Shown piece after piece: positions 36,969 through 45,740 of a stretch of 56,572 nt of DNA; the stretch's first letter is position 1, and each line of letters begins with the position of its first letter. The notes below the pieces were generated by a model. It ran no database searches. It saw only the letters and a list, made by a program, of their open reading frames with translations, and had not been told where the DNA came from. The position numbers and the translations under genes were made by a program. Source of the DNA: Actinomycetes bacterium. GTDB lineage: Bacteria > Actinomycetota > Actinomycetes > Actinomycetales > Microbacteriaceae. Where the stretch lies: contig JAEXHA010000170.1 of NCBI GenBank assembly GCA_023450335.1, positions 1-56,572 of the forward strand, read 5' to 3'.

Positions 36969-37399
36969 GCGCGCATCACCTTCAGGATCGTCTCGGCCGG
37001 GGCGGCACCGAAGACCACCGGCGTCTCGTCGCGTGCCCAGCGGCGTTGCGCCTTCCAGCCGGTGAGGATGCCGTCGCGCTCCAAGACGGCCACGAGGTCC
37101 GAGTCGGCGACTGCGGCGCGCACGTCGTCGCTGCGCAGCGCCGTGCGGGCCATTCGCCGACCGCCGTCCAGCGGGGTGAGGCGCTGGAGGTTGCGACCGA
37201 TCACACTGGAGGACAGCAGCCACCGGATCGCCATGCCCCACGAACCGACGGCGGCCGGGAACACCAGAGCGCGGACCGCCGGCGACCCGACGTCGGCGGG
37301 GACGGATGAGACCACCGTTACCTCGTCGGCGTGCCCCATTGCGAGGCGGTCGAGCGCGGAGCGCACGACTCCCGACGGCGCGATGACGACGAGCTTCAT
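36959..37399 (-). CDS. Hypothetical protein, 146 residues, coupled to a glycosyltransferase gene
   Basis: No family is recognised. The start (MKLVVIAPSGVVRSALDRLA) resembles a Rossmann-like first strand and helix; the middle is alanine/arginine-rich, and the ATG overlaps the stop of the upstream glycosyltransferase gene (ATGA). It may be a helper or a small remnant of a glycosyltransferase-type domain. Alternatives cannot be decided from sequence. Confidence 0.6.
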   Translation of the reverse strand: MKLVVIAPSGVVRSALDRLAMGHADEVTVVSSVPADVGSPAVRALVFPAAVGSWGMAIRWLLSSSVIGRNLQRLTPLDGGRRMARTALRSDDVRAAVADSDLVAVLERDGILTGWKAQRRWARDETPVVFGAAPAETILKVMRAGT

Positions 37400-38721
37400 G
37401 CCGTTGCTCCCTGCGCGCGGGCCTCGACGAACTCACGGAGCGCTCCGATGCGAGGCTCCAGCTGCGCGTGCCGGGCGAAGCGGCGCGCCGAGACGCGCGC
37501 GGCCTCGCGCTGTGCAACGGTCTGCGCTGACGCGTTCTGCGCGGTCGCGATGATGGCGTCGGCGATCTGGTCCGGCGCCAAGCCCGCCGCGCCGTGCCAT
37601 CCGGGGTGATCGGCGAGGATGCGCGAGGTCTCATTGACCGGATCGTGCACGGAGACGATCGGCAGACCGGTCGACGCGTACTCGTATACCTTGCCGCCGG
37701 TGATGTAGCGCCCGGTGCCGAAGGTCAGCACCAGGGCGTCGAACCCGCCATAGACCCGCCCGACCTCGGTGCGGGGCACGGGGCCGAGGTAATGGATGTC
37801 GTTCTCCCCGAATGCGCTCATGGCGCGGGTCATATTCTCGCCCGGGATGCCGAGATGATTGAGGTATCCGTGGAGATGCAGCCGCGAGGTGGCGACCAGC
37901 GGGGATCTCTCACGAGCGCGACGCCAGCCGTCCACCAGCTCCGCGACGGGGATCGCGGCCGAGATCGTGCCGATGTAGCCGAACGTGAGCGACGTGCGGG
38001 GCACCTCACTCGCGGAGGAGGGCATGTCGAGCTCGAGGTCGTAGCCGTTCTGCACCACGTGCATGCGCGCGGCCGACTCGGGGAACTGCTCGGCGTGCCA
38101 CTCCCGGATCGGATCGTTGACGTACCAGACCTCGTGTGCCTTCTCGAGCAACCGCTGCTCCCAGCGACCGGCACGGCTGCGGCGATCGACGACGCGGCGG
38201 CCCGAGTAGATGTCCAATGACCAGGCGTCGCGGTAGTCCATGACGTACGGCACGCCGTGCTCGTTGTGCAATGTCCAGCCCGGGATGAAGTCGACATTCG
38301 GGTTCGCCGTGCCGATCACGAGGTCGACGGGGTCGGTTCGATGGATCCGGCGCGCGGCGGACTCCAGCGTGCGACGCCAGCCGCCGTAGCCCTTCTCGGG
38401 GAACGAGCGCTGGCCACGCCAGTATGACCACCCGTTCCACAGCTCCGGCACGTGTGCGCGCATCCAAGACCATCGGCGAAGGTCGGTGTCGAACGCCGGC
38501 GACGAGAACGGCACGCGTTCGATCCGGATGCTCGAGTCGATCGATTGCTCGAGCGTCAGATCGACGCCGGTCGACATCGTGAACGTCTCACGCGGCACGG
38601 TGAGCACCGTGACCCGCCAGCCGGCGCGCGCGAACTCATTGGCAGTTGCCCAGGCGCGATAGACGCCGCTGCCGCGCGACGGCGGGTACCCCCATGCGAC
38701 GTAGAGCAGATGAGGAGGCAT
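37396..38721 (-). CDS. Family 4 glycosyltransferase
   Basis: The 441-residue GT-B protein has a GT4 N-terminus (WGYPPSRGSGVYRAWATANEFARAGW), an acceptor-half loop DYRDAWSLD, and the donor site GGKVYEYASTGLPIV. The frame is open 69 codons further upstream, but a -10 box TAGTAT seven nt before the ATG at 38721 marks the likely start. It is divergent from the next plus-strand glycosyltransferase gene. Sugar specificity is unknown. Confidence 0.85.
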   Translation of the reverse strand: MPPHLLYVAWGYPPSRGSGVYRAWATANEFARAGWRVTVLTVPRETFTMSTGVDLTLEQSIDSSIRIERVPFSSPAFDTDLRRWSWMRAHVPELWNGWSYWRGQRSFPEKGYGGWRRTLESAARRIHRTDPVDLVIGTANPNVDFIPGWTLHNEHGVPYVMDYRDAWSLDIYSGRRVVDRRSRAGRWEQRLLEKAHEVWYVNDPIREWHAEQFPESAARMHVVQNGYDLELDMPSSASEVPRTSLTFGYIGTISAAIPVAELVDGWRRARERSPLVATSRLHLHGYLNHLGIPGENMTRAMSAFGENDIHYLGPVPRTEVGRVYGGFDALVLTFGTGRYITGGKVYEYASTGLPIVSVHDPVNETSRILADHPGWHGAAGLAPDQIADAIIATAQNASAQTVAQREAARVSARRFARHAQLEPRIGALREFVEARAQGATA

Positions 38722-38728
38722 GGCGTCC

Positions 38729-38734
38729 ATACTA
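38729..38734 (-). promoter_or_regulatory. -10 box (TAGTAT) of the glycosyltransferase gene at 37396-38721
   Basis: Minus-strand TAGTAT, then a seven-nt spacer and the ATG at 38721. It decides the start of that gene, whose frame is open further upstream. Confidence 0.55.
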
Positions 38735-38813
38735 TTGGCCGCGCCTGACGGCTCCGGGGCACGCTGCGGCCGGGGCGGCCGCCCGTACGCGGCGGTGCGG
38801 CGGTACGCCTGCG

Positions 38814-38819
38814 TAGACT
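38814..38819 (+). promoter_or_regulatory. -10 box (TAGACT) of the glycosyltransferase gene at 38828
   Basis: TAGACT, then an eight-nt spacer and GTG 38828. It is divergent from the box at 38729-38734, about 80 bp away. Confidence 0.55.
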
Positions 38820-38827
38820 GTGTTCCC

Positions 38828-39970
38828 GTGTCGCGCGCCCGGATCCTGTGCATATCGCTGTCGCCCATCGAGCGCGATGCACGGGTGCTTCGCCAGCTGA
38901 GCGTGCTCAGCGAGTTCGGTGATGTCACGACCGTCGGCTACGGCGGCACGCCGCCTGATGTCGCGCGTCACGTGCGCGTGCCCGACGACCGGCCGTCGCT
39001 CCCGCAGACGCCGCTGGGCGCATTGCGCCTGGGCCTGCGTGCCCACCGTTCAGTGGAGCTCGCGGCCCCCGGGGTCGCCTTCGCGCGCGAGGCGCTCGCC
39101 GGCGAGCGGTTCGACCTCGTCGTGGCCAACGACGCACGCGTGCTCGCCCTCGCTTTCGCGCTCGCCGGGGATGCGCCGGTATGGGCCGACATGCACGAGT
39201 GGGCGCCCGAGGAGCGTACGCACGTCCTGACCTGGCGGCTGCTGGTGGCACCGTTCATGGTGCACCTGTGTCGTCGTTATCTGCCCCGAGCCGCCGCCGT
39301 CACGACCGTGGGTGGCGAGATCGCCAAGCTCTATGCGCGCGACTTCGGTGTGCATCCCGAGATCATGCGCAACGCCGCGCCGTACGCCGACCTCGAGCCG
39401 ATGCCCGTGGCAGAGGACCGCATCCGGCTCGTGCACTCCGGCGGCGCGGTGCACGGACGCAATCTCGAGATGATGATCGACACCGTGAAGCGGCTCGATG
39501 ACCGTTTCACCCTCGACCTCTACCTCGTCCCCGCCGCCGACGGCGGAAAGTACCTCCGCGAGCTGCGCGAACGCGCGGACGACGACGAACGCATCCGCTT
39601 CAACGACCCGGTGGCGCCCGGCGACCTACCCCGTACTCTCAACGCGTACGACGTGGGCGTCTTCTGGATCCCGCCCGTCCACACCAACGCACGCCTCACC
39701 CTGCCGAACAAGCTGTTCGACTACGTGCAGGCGCGTCTCGCGATCGCGATCGGTCCCACAGTCGAGATGGTGAACGTGGTGACCGAGAACGATCTCGGGG
39801 TCGTGGCCGACGACTTCACCGCGGCGGCCAGTGCCCGCAGTCTGGAAACGCTCAGCGCCGCTGTCATCAACCGCTTCAAGCAGAACGCGCACACCGCCGC
39901 GCGGACCCTGAGCTTCGATCACGAGCGTGAGATCGCGCGGGGCATCCTCACACGGTTGCTGGACGCCTGA
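38828..39970 (+). CDS. GT4-like glycosyltransferase, third member of the HEYHSR family
   Basis: The 380-residue protein shares the layout of the genes at 33444 and 34573: SLSPIERDARVLRQLSVLSEFG, ADMHEWAPEE at the place of HEYHSR, IMRNAAPYADLE, LVHSGGAVHGR and LPNKLFDYVQARLA. It is the more divergent copy. It begins at GTG 38828 after a leaderless-type box, so it has its own promoter, apart from the eight-gene operon. It likely transfers a sugar; donor unknown. Confidence 0.78.
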   Translation: MSRARILCISLSPIERDARVLRQLSVLSEFGDVTTVGYGGTPPDVARHVRVPDDRPSLPQTPLGALRLGLRAHRSVELAAPGVAFAREALAGERFDLVVANDARVLALAFALAGDAPVWADMHEWAPEERTHVLTWRLLVAPFMVHLCRRYLPRAAAVTTVGGEIAKLYARDFGVHPEIMRNAAPYADLEPMPVAEDRIRLVHSGGAVHGRNLEMMIDTVKRLDDRFTLDLYLVPAADGGKYLRELRERADDDERIRFNDPVAPGDLPRTLNAYDVGVFWIPPVHTNARLTLPNKLFDYVQARLAIAIGPTVEMVNVVTENDLGVVADDFTAAASARSLETLSAAVINRFKQNAHTAARTLSFDHEREIARGILTRLLDA

Positions 39971-40017
39971 CGCTGAACGCTTGACGATTGACGCCGACGA
40001 GGCCCACACGCTCCACG

Positions 40018-40023
40018 TAGACT
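40018..40023 (+). promoter_or_regulatory. -10 box (TAGACT) of wecB
   Basis: TAGACT, eight-nt spacer, GTG at 40032. Confidence 0.55.
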
Positions 40024-40031
40024 CGGCCAAC

Positions 40032-41141
40032 GTGAAGATCGTCAGCGTCGTGGGTGCCCGCCCCCAGTTCGTCAAGCTCGCTCCGATCGACAAGGCTGCC
40101 CGTGCCGCCGACGTCGAACACGTCATCGTCCACACCGGCCAGCACTATGACCCGATGCTGTCGGATGTCTTCTTCTCTGACCTGGGGATCTCCTCTCCGG
40201 ATGCGCACCTAGGCGTAGGATCCGGGTCGCACGGCGTGCAGACTGGCGCGATGCTCAGCGTCCTCGATGCGGTGTTCACCGAGCACCGACCCGATTGGGT
40301 GCTGGTTTACGGCGACACGAACTCGACCTTGGCCGCCGCGCTCAGCGCCGTCAAGCTGCACATTCCGGTGGCGCACCTGGAAGCGGGTCTCCGCAGCTTC
40401 AACCGCCGGATGCCGGAGGAGCACAATCGTGTCCTCACCGATCACGCCGCCGATGTACTGCTCGCGCCGACGCAGGTCGCGGTCGATCACCTCGCGGCAG
40501 AGGGCCTCGCGGGGCGGACGACCCTCGTGGGCGATGTCATGACCGACGTGCTGTTCGAGCAGCGGAAGGGCTTGCCCGAGGGGCCCTCGAGGCTCGCGCA
40601 GGAACTCGGCCTCGCACCGGGCGCCTTCTACGTCTCGACCATCCATCGGGCAGAGACCACCGACGACCCGGTGCGGCTCGCCCTGATCGTCGACGCGCTC
40701 GCGTCGCTCGACAAACCGGTCGTGCTGCTCGCACATCCGCGCGTCGTCGCCAAGGCCGCCGCGCACGGCATCGACCTCGCTCAGGGCACGCTGCGCGTGC
40801 ACACGCCGTTGCCCTACGCCGACCTGCTCGCCGCCGTGCTCGACAGCGCCGGCGTGCTGACCGATTCAGGCGGGCTGCAGAAGGAAGCCTTCCTGCTGCG
40901 GGTGCCTTGCACGACGGTGCGCACCGAGACCGAATGGGTCGAGACAGTCGAGCTCGGCTGGAATGTGCTTGCGAACACCGCCGAGGAGATCGCGGCGGCT
41001 GTCACCCGGCCGCGTCCAGCCGACACCGACGCCGTTCCGTACGGCGACGGCCACGCCGCCGAACGTGTGATCGCCGAACTGTGGCGGAGGGCGACTCGGG
41101 CCGACGGTGATTCTGCGAATCGTCAGGCCGGGGATACATAG
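40032..41141 (+). CDS. wecB: UDP-N-acetylglucosamine 2-epimerase (non-hydrolysing)
   Basis: The 369-residue enzyme has all the family marks: VGARPQFVKLAPI, HTGQHYD, GDTNSTLA, HLEAGLRSFNRRMPEEHNR with catalytic residues, TIHRAETTD and LTDSGGLQKEA. It epimerises UDP-GlcNAc to UDP-ManNAc, or acts on an acetamido-uronic analogue (WbpI type). The frame is open upstream, but the start at GTG 40032 directly follows a TAGACT box. The neighbouring dehydrogenase and the WbpB/E/D genes could provide its substrate. Its TAG stop is part of the next gene's -10 box. Confidence 0.93.
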   Translation: MKIVSVVGARPQFVKLAPIDKAARAADVEHVIVHTGQHYDPMLSDVFFSDLGISSPDAHLGVGSGSHGVQTGAMLSVLDAVFTEHRPDWVLVYGDTNSTLAAALSAVKLHIPVAHLEAGLRSFNRRMPEEHNRVLTDHAADVLLAPTQVAVDHLAAEGLAGRTTLVGDVMTDVLFEQRKGLPEGPSRLAQELGLAPGAFYVSTIHRAETTDDPVRLALIVDALASLDKPVVLLAHPRVVAKAAAHGIDLAQGTLRVHTPLPYADLLAAVLDSAGVLTDSGGLQKEAFLLRVPCTTVRTETEWVETVELGWNVLANTAEEIAAAVTRPRPADTDAVPYGDGHAAERVIAELWRRATRADGDSANRQAGDT

Positions 41142-41144
41142 AAT
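41139..41144 (+). promoter_or_regulatory. -10 box (TAGAAT) of the acyltransferase gene, overlapping the wecB stop
   Basis: The TAG stop of wecB begins the box. The six-nt spacer GCTCAA leads to GTG 41151. Confidence 0.6.
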
Positions 41145-41150
41145 GCTCAA

Positions 41151-42314
41151 GTGAACCGCATCAGCCCACTGGACGGACTGCGCGGGCTTGCGGCGTTGAC
41201 GGTCCTGTTTCACCATGCCGCCCTCGTCTTCCCCTCGCTTGCCGCACCCCACTTCGCCGGCGCCGAAGTGCCCGACGTCGGTAGCCCGCAGTGGTGGCTG
41301 GTCGTCACGCCGCTGCACGTGTTCTGGGAGGGCAAGTCCGGGGTCTACATCTTCTTCGTGCTCAGCGGTTTCGTTCTGACCCTGCCGGCGGTGGCCGGCC
41401 GCGGCTACGTCTGGCGGTCGTACTATCCCAGCCGGCTTCTCCGGCTCTATCTGCCCATCTGGGGAGCGGTCGCGTTCGCCGCGCTCACCTTCTTCATCGT
41501 GCCGCGGGTTGGTCAGGTGGACAGTCAGTGGCTTGATCGGCGTCCCACCCGGATCTCACCCGAGATGCTCGCGAAGGATCTCACCCTGGTCGCAGAGAAC
41601 GGCGGCATCGCCTCCCCGCTGTGGTCATTGCAATGGGAGATCCTGTTCTCGCTCGCGCTGCCGCCTATCATCTGGGCGGCTCTCCGGCTGCGTCGGCTGC
41701 ACGCCATCATCGTGGTCGCCTCGATCGCGCTGAGCACCTTCGGCGGTGTGGTCGATGAACCCTGGTACATCTACCCGCCGATGTTCGTCGTCGGCGTGGT
41801 GCTCGCCATGCGACGCGAGGAGATCGTCCGGGCCCGCCGACGGTTGAGACCCTGGGGGTGGGCCGCCGTGATCGGGTTCGCGGCGGTGGCATCCACATCC
41901 CGCTGGATCCTCTTCGCCGTCGGCGCGCCGCAGGCGATCATCGACGGCAGCGTGGGGCTGATCCTCGTCGGATCGTGTCTGTTCGTCATTTCCGCCTTCG
42001 CCTCGCCGGCGATGGCGTCGCTGCTGGACGTCAAGCCGTTGCGCGTCCTCGGCCTCCTTTCATTCAGCCTCTACCTGGTGCATGAACCGATCATGGTGGC
42101 GGCCGGCTACGCGTTGCCCGATGATCCGCTGCTGGCTGTGATCGTCGCCGTCACGGTGACGGCGGTCGTGACGCCACTGTTCTATCTGCTGATCGAGCGT
42201 CCCGCCCATCGTCTCTCGAAGGCTGTCGCGACCCGGCTGCGACCCTCGGGTCGTCCTCGTCCTCGTCCTCGTCCCGCACCGGAGGAGTCCAGCGTGAGCA
42301 ACGGCACGCGATAG
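41151..42314 (+). CDS. Acyltransferase-3 family membrane protein (OafA-like)
   Basis: The 387-residue protein opens with the family signature ISPLDGLRGLAALTVLFHHA and has about ten membrane helices. Acyltransferase-3 proteins transfer acetyl or succinyl groups to exported sugars from acyl-CoA donors inside the cell. It probably O-acetylates a residue of the local glycopolymer. The C-terminal tail contains a short (CGTCCT) repeat coding for an Arg-Pro run (42252-42274). It lies between wecB and the dehydrogenase gene and has its own leaderless-type promoter. Confidence 0.88.
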   Translation: MNRISPLDGLRGLAALTVLFHHAALVFPSLAAPHFAGAEVPDVGSPQWWLVVTPLHVFWEGKSGVYIFFVLSGFVLTLPAVAGRGYVWRSYYPSRLLRLYLPIWGAVAFAALTFFIVPRVGQVDSQWLDRRPTRISPEMLAKDLTLVAENGGIASPLWSLQWEILFSLALPPIIWAALRLRRLHAIIVVASIALSTFGGVVDEPWYIYPPMFVVGVVLAMRREEIVRARRRLRPWGWAAVIGFAAVASTSRWILFAVGAPQAIIDGSVGLILVGSCLFVISAFASPAMASLLDVKPLRVLGLLSFSLYLVHEPIMVAAGYALPDDPLLAVIVAVTVTAVVTPLFYLLIERPAHRLSKAVATRLRPSGRPRPRPRPAPEESSVSNGTR

Positions 42315-42336
42315 CGATGGGGCGCGCGGAGGCGCA

Positions 42337-42342
42337 TAGACT
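42337..42342 (+). promoter_or_regulatory. -10 box (TAGACT) of the nucleotide-sugar dehydrogenase gene
   Basis: TAGACT, then the seven-nt spacer CGAATCC and ATG 42350. The spacer is identical to the one before accBC. Confidence 0.55.
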
Positions 42343-42349
42343 CGAATCC

Positions 42350-43642
42350 ATGCGTATCGCCGTCGTGGCCCTGGGAAAGATCGGGCTTCCTCTCGCCGTC
42401 CAGTTCGCCGATTCGGGCCACGAGGTCGTCGGTGTCGACGTGAACGCCGTGACCGTGGAGAGGGTGAACGCCGGCATCGAGCCGTTCCCCGGCGAGGCGG
42501 GCCTGCAGGAGAAGCTGTCGACGCTGGTGCCGGCGGGGCGGCTGCGTGCGACGACGGATTACGCCGACGCGATCCCGGGGGCCGACGCGGTAATCGTGGT
42601 GGTGCCGCTGTTCGTGAACGACACGACGTGGGAACCCGACTTCGCGTGGATGGATGCCGCGACGCGGTCGCTCGCGGAGCACCTGACGCCGGGCACGCTG
42701 GTCTCATATGAGACGACGTTGCCGGTGGGGACCACGCGCGGTCGGTGGAAGCCGCTGCTCGAGAAGGGGTCGAGTCTCGTGGAGGGCACCGACTTCCATG
42801 TCGTGTTCTCCCCGGAGCGCGTGCTGACCGGACGGGTGTTCGCGGATCTGCGGAAGTATCCGAAGCTCATCGGCGCGCTCTCGGCTGAGGGCGCGGCGCG
42901 TGCGCGCGAGTTCTATGAGGCAGTGCTCCAGTTCGATGAGCGGCCCGACCTGCCGCGTCCGAACGGCGTCTGGGATCTGGGCAGCGCCGAGGCATCGGAG
43001 ATGGCCAAGCTGGCTGAAACGACGTACCGCGACGTGAACATCGGGTTGGCCAACCAGTTCGGTCTGTTCGCCGCGCAGCACGGCATCGATGTCTATCAGG
43101 TGATCGAAGCGTGCAACTCCCAGCCTTACAGTCACATCCATCGTCCCGGTATCGCGGTGGGAGGTCATTGCATCCCGGTGTACCCGCGGCTGTACTTGTC
43201 GACCGACCCGGATGCGGACATCGTCCGCACCGCCCGGCTGCTGAACGCATCGATGCCGGAGCGACTGGTCGCGCAGGCGGCCGGCGTCCTGGGCTCGTTG
43301 GAGGGACTGCGGGCGGTGGTGTTGGGCGCTGCCTATCGCGGCGGTGTGAAGGAGACCGCGTTCTCGGGAGTGTTCCCCACGGTGGAGGCGCTGCGGGCGC
43401 GAGGCGCGCAGGTCACGGTGCACGACCCTCTCTATACCGATGAGGAGCTGCGCGCGCTCGGGTTCGAGCCGCACGCACTGGGGGACGCAGCCGAGCTGGC
43501 CGTGCTGCAGACCGATCATGCCGATTACCGGCAGCTGACCTCGGCTGACATCCCTGGCATCCGGCTGCTCGTGGACGGTCGCAATGCGACCGACCCCGCG
43601 AGGTGGGCGGGAACTCCCCGCATCGTCGTCGGGGCGGCCTGA
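42350..43642 (+). CDS. UDP-N-acetyl-hexosamine 6-dehydrogenase (WbpA/WecC-like)
   Basis: The 430-residue protein is a two-step UDP-sugar dehydrogenase: Rossmann start VVALGKIGLPLA, SPERVLTG, and the catalytic Cys in GIAVGGHCIPVYP. Enzymes with this motif oxidise C6 of UDP-GlcNAc (WbpA) or UDP-ManNAc (WecC) to the uronic acid using two NAD. With WecB and the WbpB/E/D-like genes it could form a complete path to a 2,3-diacetamido-2,3-dideoxy uronic acid; with WecB alone it gives UDP-ManNAcA. A hairpin follows the stop. Confidence 0.9.
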   Translation: MRIAVVALGKIGLPLAVQFADSGHEVVGVDVNAVTVERVNAGIEPFPGEAGLQEKLSTLVPAGRLRATTDYADAIPGADAVIVVVPLFVNDTTWEPDFAWMDAATRSLAEHLTPGTLVSYETTLPVGTTRGRWKPLLEKGSSLVEGTDFHVVFSPERVLTGRVFADLRKYPKLIGALSAEGAARAREFYEAVLQFDERPDLPRPNGVWDLGSAEASEMAKLAETTYRDVNIGLANQFGLFAAQHGIDVYQVIEACNSQPYSHIHRPGIAVGGHCIPVYPRLYLSTDPDADIVRTARLLNASMPERLVAQAAGVLGSLEGLRAVVLGAAYRGGVKETAFSGVFPTVEALRARGAQVTVHDPLYTDEELRALGFEPHALGDAAELAVLQTDHADYRQLTSADIPGIRLLVDGRNATDPARWAGTPRIVVGAA

Positions 43643-43668
43643 CCCCGCATCGCATGAGCTCCGCGGGG
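43643..43668 (+). terminator. Candidate hairpin terminator after the dehydrogenase gene
   Basis: CCCCGC (43643-43648) pairs with GCGGGG (43663-43668) around a 14-nt loop, directly after the stop. No U-run; low confidence. Confidence 0.35.
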
Positions 43669-43695
43669 CACGCCCCCTCCGCCGACGGGTCACGC

Positions 43696-43701
43696 TAGAG
43701 T
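43696..43701 (+). promoter_or_regulatory. -10 box (TAGAGT) of the TarS-like gene
   Basis: TAGAGT then a seven-nt spacer to the GTG at 43709. The upstream in-frame GTG at 43700 would lie inside the box, so 43709 is preferred. Confidence 0.5.
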
Positions 43702-43708
43702 GCCCCGT

Positions 43709-45673
43709 GTGCTGAAGGTCTCTGTCGTTGTGCCCACGTACCGACCCGGCGAAGGGCTGGACCGACTCGTTGCATCGCTCGACGCGCAGACGATGCCGTC
43801 TTCGGAGTTCGAGGTGATCTTCGTCGACGATGGTTCGCCCGACGACACGTATGGGCGTCTGCTCGCGATTCAGGCAGCACGCCCGCACGTCCGGGTGGAG
43901 CGCATCGAGAACTCGGGGTGGCCGTCGAAGCCGCGCAACCTCGGCACCGATATCGCCGCGGGGGAGTACGTGGCCTACATGGACCACGACGACCTCCTCT
44001 ACCCGGACGCGTTACGAGCCGCGTACGAGTTCGCGAGGGAAACCGGAGCGGACGTCGTGAACGGCAAGGAAGCCCGCACCCACGATGCCTCGTGGGCGAT
44101 AGACACGTATCGCGTGGACCTTGCGCAGTCCATCGGCCGAGACGATCAGCATCCACTCATCCCGATGAACCCCCACAAGCTCTACCGGCGGGCCTTCCTC
44201 AACGAGCACGGCATCCGCTTCCGCGAGGGTGGTCGGGTCATGTGGGAAGACATATTCTTCAACATGCTTGTGGACCGGAACGCGCAGACGATCTCCACCC
44301 TGGCGAGCGTGCCGTACTACCACTGGTACATGACCCCGGGGAGCGGGTCGAAAGGGTTTCTCCGCTCAGGCGAGGAGTTCTGGTATTGGCTGCGTGAAGT
44401 CCTCGTTGCGACCGTCACCGATCTCGACGGTCCTTCGCGCGCGGAGTCGCGTGACCTGTTGCTGACGCATCAGTACCGATCCCGGATTCTCGCCTCGTTC
44501 AATTCCGGGTACACCCGCCGACCGCGGGATGAGCGAGATCGGATCTACGAGCAGTGTCGTTCGCTGCAGCACGAGTTCTCCCTCTCGCGCCTCGACGGAC
44601 GGTTGAACGTGTCGGGGCGCGCCCGCGCCCGTCTGCTCGCTGCGGGCGAGCGCGAACTGTTGGAACGACTCCCCGGTCGCGACCCCGGCATCCCGGGCGG
44701 GGCGCGCGCCATCGGCGCACGGTGGAACCAAGGCCGCCTCGAACTTGACGGGGTGGCCGAATGGTCGTCGCCGAAGGGGCGGGTCCATCGGCTTCAACGC
44801 GTCGATGATCGCATCGTGAAGGCTCTGCCTCCCGACTACGATGCCGTCCTGGCTGTGGACGACCTCGATGTCACCGCCGAGATCATGGCTGCGACGGCTG
44901 AGATCGGTGTGCGGTCCCGTTCCTCGCGCATCACGTGGATGGTGCCCAGCACGCACGACGTGAACATCGTCGACTCTTCTGACGGGTCGGTGGCGTTCGA
45001 TGTGAGCGTGCAGGGAGTCATCGATCCGGATCGCGTGGTGTTCGGCGGGCCGCTTGAGGATGGACTCTGGGATCTCAACGCGCGCTGCACTCTGGCGGGC
45101 ACACCGAGCCAGCCGCGTCTGCGCTCCACGCTCGAGCCGTCAGCGAGCATCGCCGGCGGGCGTCTGCGGCTTGCGTATACGAACGCTGACGGCAGTCTCA
45201 CACTGTCGCTGGGGAGGCCCCACGATGTGGTGTCGCGTCTGCTGCCGGGAGCGGGTTCCTCGGTTATCCGCGGCGAGCAGGGCGCCACGCTGAAGATCCC
45301 GTTGCAGGGCGTCGATGTTCATGACGACGTCAGGTTCGACGTCACGGTGGCGATTGCGCGGCGACGACTTGCGCACCCGATCGCCGACCGATTGCTGCCT
45401 GCGTCGTCGTTTCGTGACATGCCGGCAAACCTCGTCACCCGCGGTGGACAGTTGATATTCGAAATGCACCTGCCCGCCGGCTGGCGCTCCGCTCTCATCC
45501 GGATGGGCGGCGCACACCCTCGCGGTCGACGCTGGTGGGTCATTGCCGAGGGACTGACTCCAGGCCCGCTTTCACCGAAACGTTCGGCGAAGCCGTCGAG
45601 GTGGCCGACGCTACGGCGCGCTCTCGGACGTGCGAAGCGGGTTGCGCGCCGCTTGTACAACCGATTGCGGTGA
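43709..45673 (+). CDS. Family 2 glycosyltransferase with long C-terminal extension (TarS-like teichoic acid glycosyltransferase)
   Basis: The 654-residue protein starts with a GT2 domain: VSVVVPTYRPGEGLDRL, VDDGSPDDT, KPRNLGTDIAAGEYVAYMDHDDLLY and NPHKLYRRAFLNEHGIRF. This layout, including an Asp-rich metal site and the KPRN and HKLYR stretches, is that of TarS, which puts GlcNAc on poly(ribitol-phosphate) wall teichoic acid. The C-terminal 400 residues are beta-rich in parts (no domain named) and end in a very basic tail, as might bind a polyanion. It is first in an operon-like run with the LicD-methyltransferase gene and near CDP-ribitol synthase, which supports a teichoic acid role. Confidence 0.8.
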   Translation: MLKVSVVVPTYRPGEGLDRLVASLDAQTMPSSEFEVIFVDDGSPDDTYGRLLAIQAARPHVRVERIENSGWPSKPRNLGTDIAAGEYVAYMDHDDLLYPDALRAAYEFARETGADVVNGKEARTHDASWAIDTYRVDLAQSIGRDDQHPLIPMNPHKLYRRAFLNEHGIRFREGGRVMWEDIFFNMLVDRNAQTISTLASVPYYHWYMTPGSGSKGFLRSGEEFWYWLREVLVATVTDLDGPSRAESRDLLLTHQYRSRILASFNSGYTRRPRDERDRIYEQCRSLQHEFSLSRLDGRLNVSGRARARLLAAGERELLERLPGRDPGIPGGARAIGARWNQGRLELDGVAEWSSPKGRVHRLQRVDDRIVKALPPDYDAVLAVDDLDVTAEIMAATAEIGVRSRSSRITWMVPSTHDVNIVDSSDGSVAFDVSVQGVIDPDRVVFGGPLEDGLWDLNARCTLAGTPSQPRLRSTLEPSASIAGGRLRLAYTNADGSLTLSLGRPHDVVSRLLPGAGSSVIRGEQGATLKIPLQGVDVHDDVRFDVTVAIARRRLAHPIADRLLPASSFRDMPANLVTRGGQLIFEMHLPAGWRSALIRMGGAHPRGRRWWVIAEGLTPGPLSPKRSAKPSRWPTLRRALGRAKRVARRLYNRLR

Positions 45674-45727
45674 CACCTGCTCGGGCTCGCGATGCTGATC
45701 TCACAGGTTCCTCATCGATCCGACGCA

Positions 45728-45733
45728 TAAAAT
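45728..45733 (+). promoter_or_regulatory. -10 box (TAAAAT) of the LicD-methyltransferase gene
   Basis: TAAAAT is the best match to consensus in the window. The seven-nt spacer leads to ATG 45741. Confidence 0.6.
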
Positions 45734-45740
45734 CATCGGA

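Noticed and set aside
39981..39993. Two TTGACG repeats upstream of wecB as -35 elements
   Set aside because: The distance to the TAGACT box (24 nt or more) is too long for a normal -35/-10 pair, and other leaderless promoters here show no clear -35.
42252..42274. (CGTCCT) short tandem repeat
   Set aside because: It lies inside the acyltransferase coding frame as an Arg-Pro tail. Three full units are too few to call a phase-variation or regulatory repeat.
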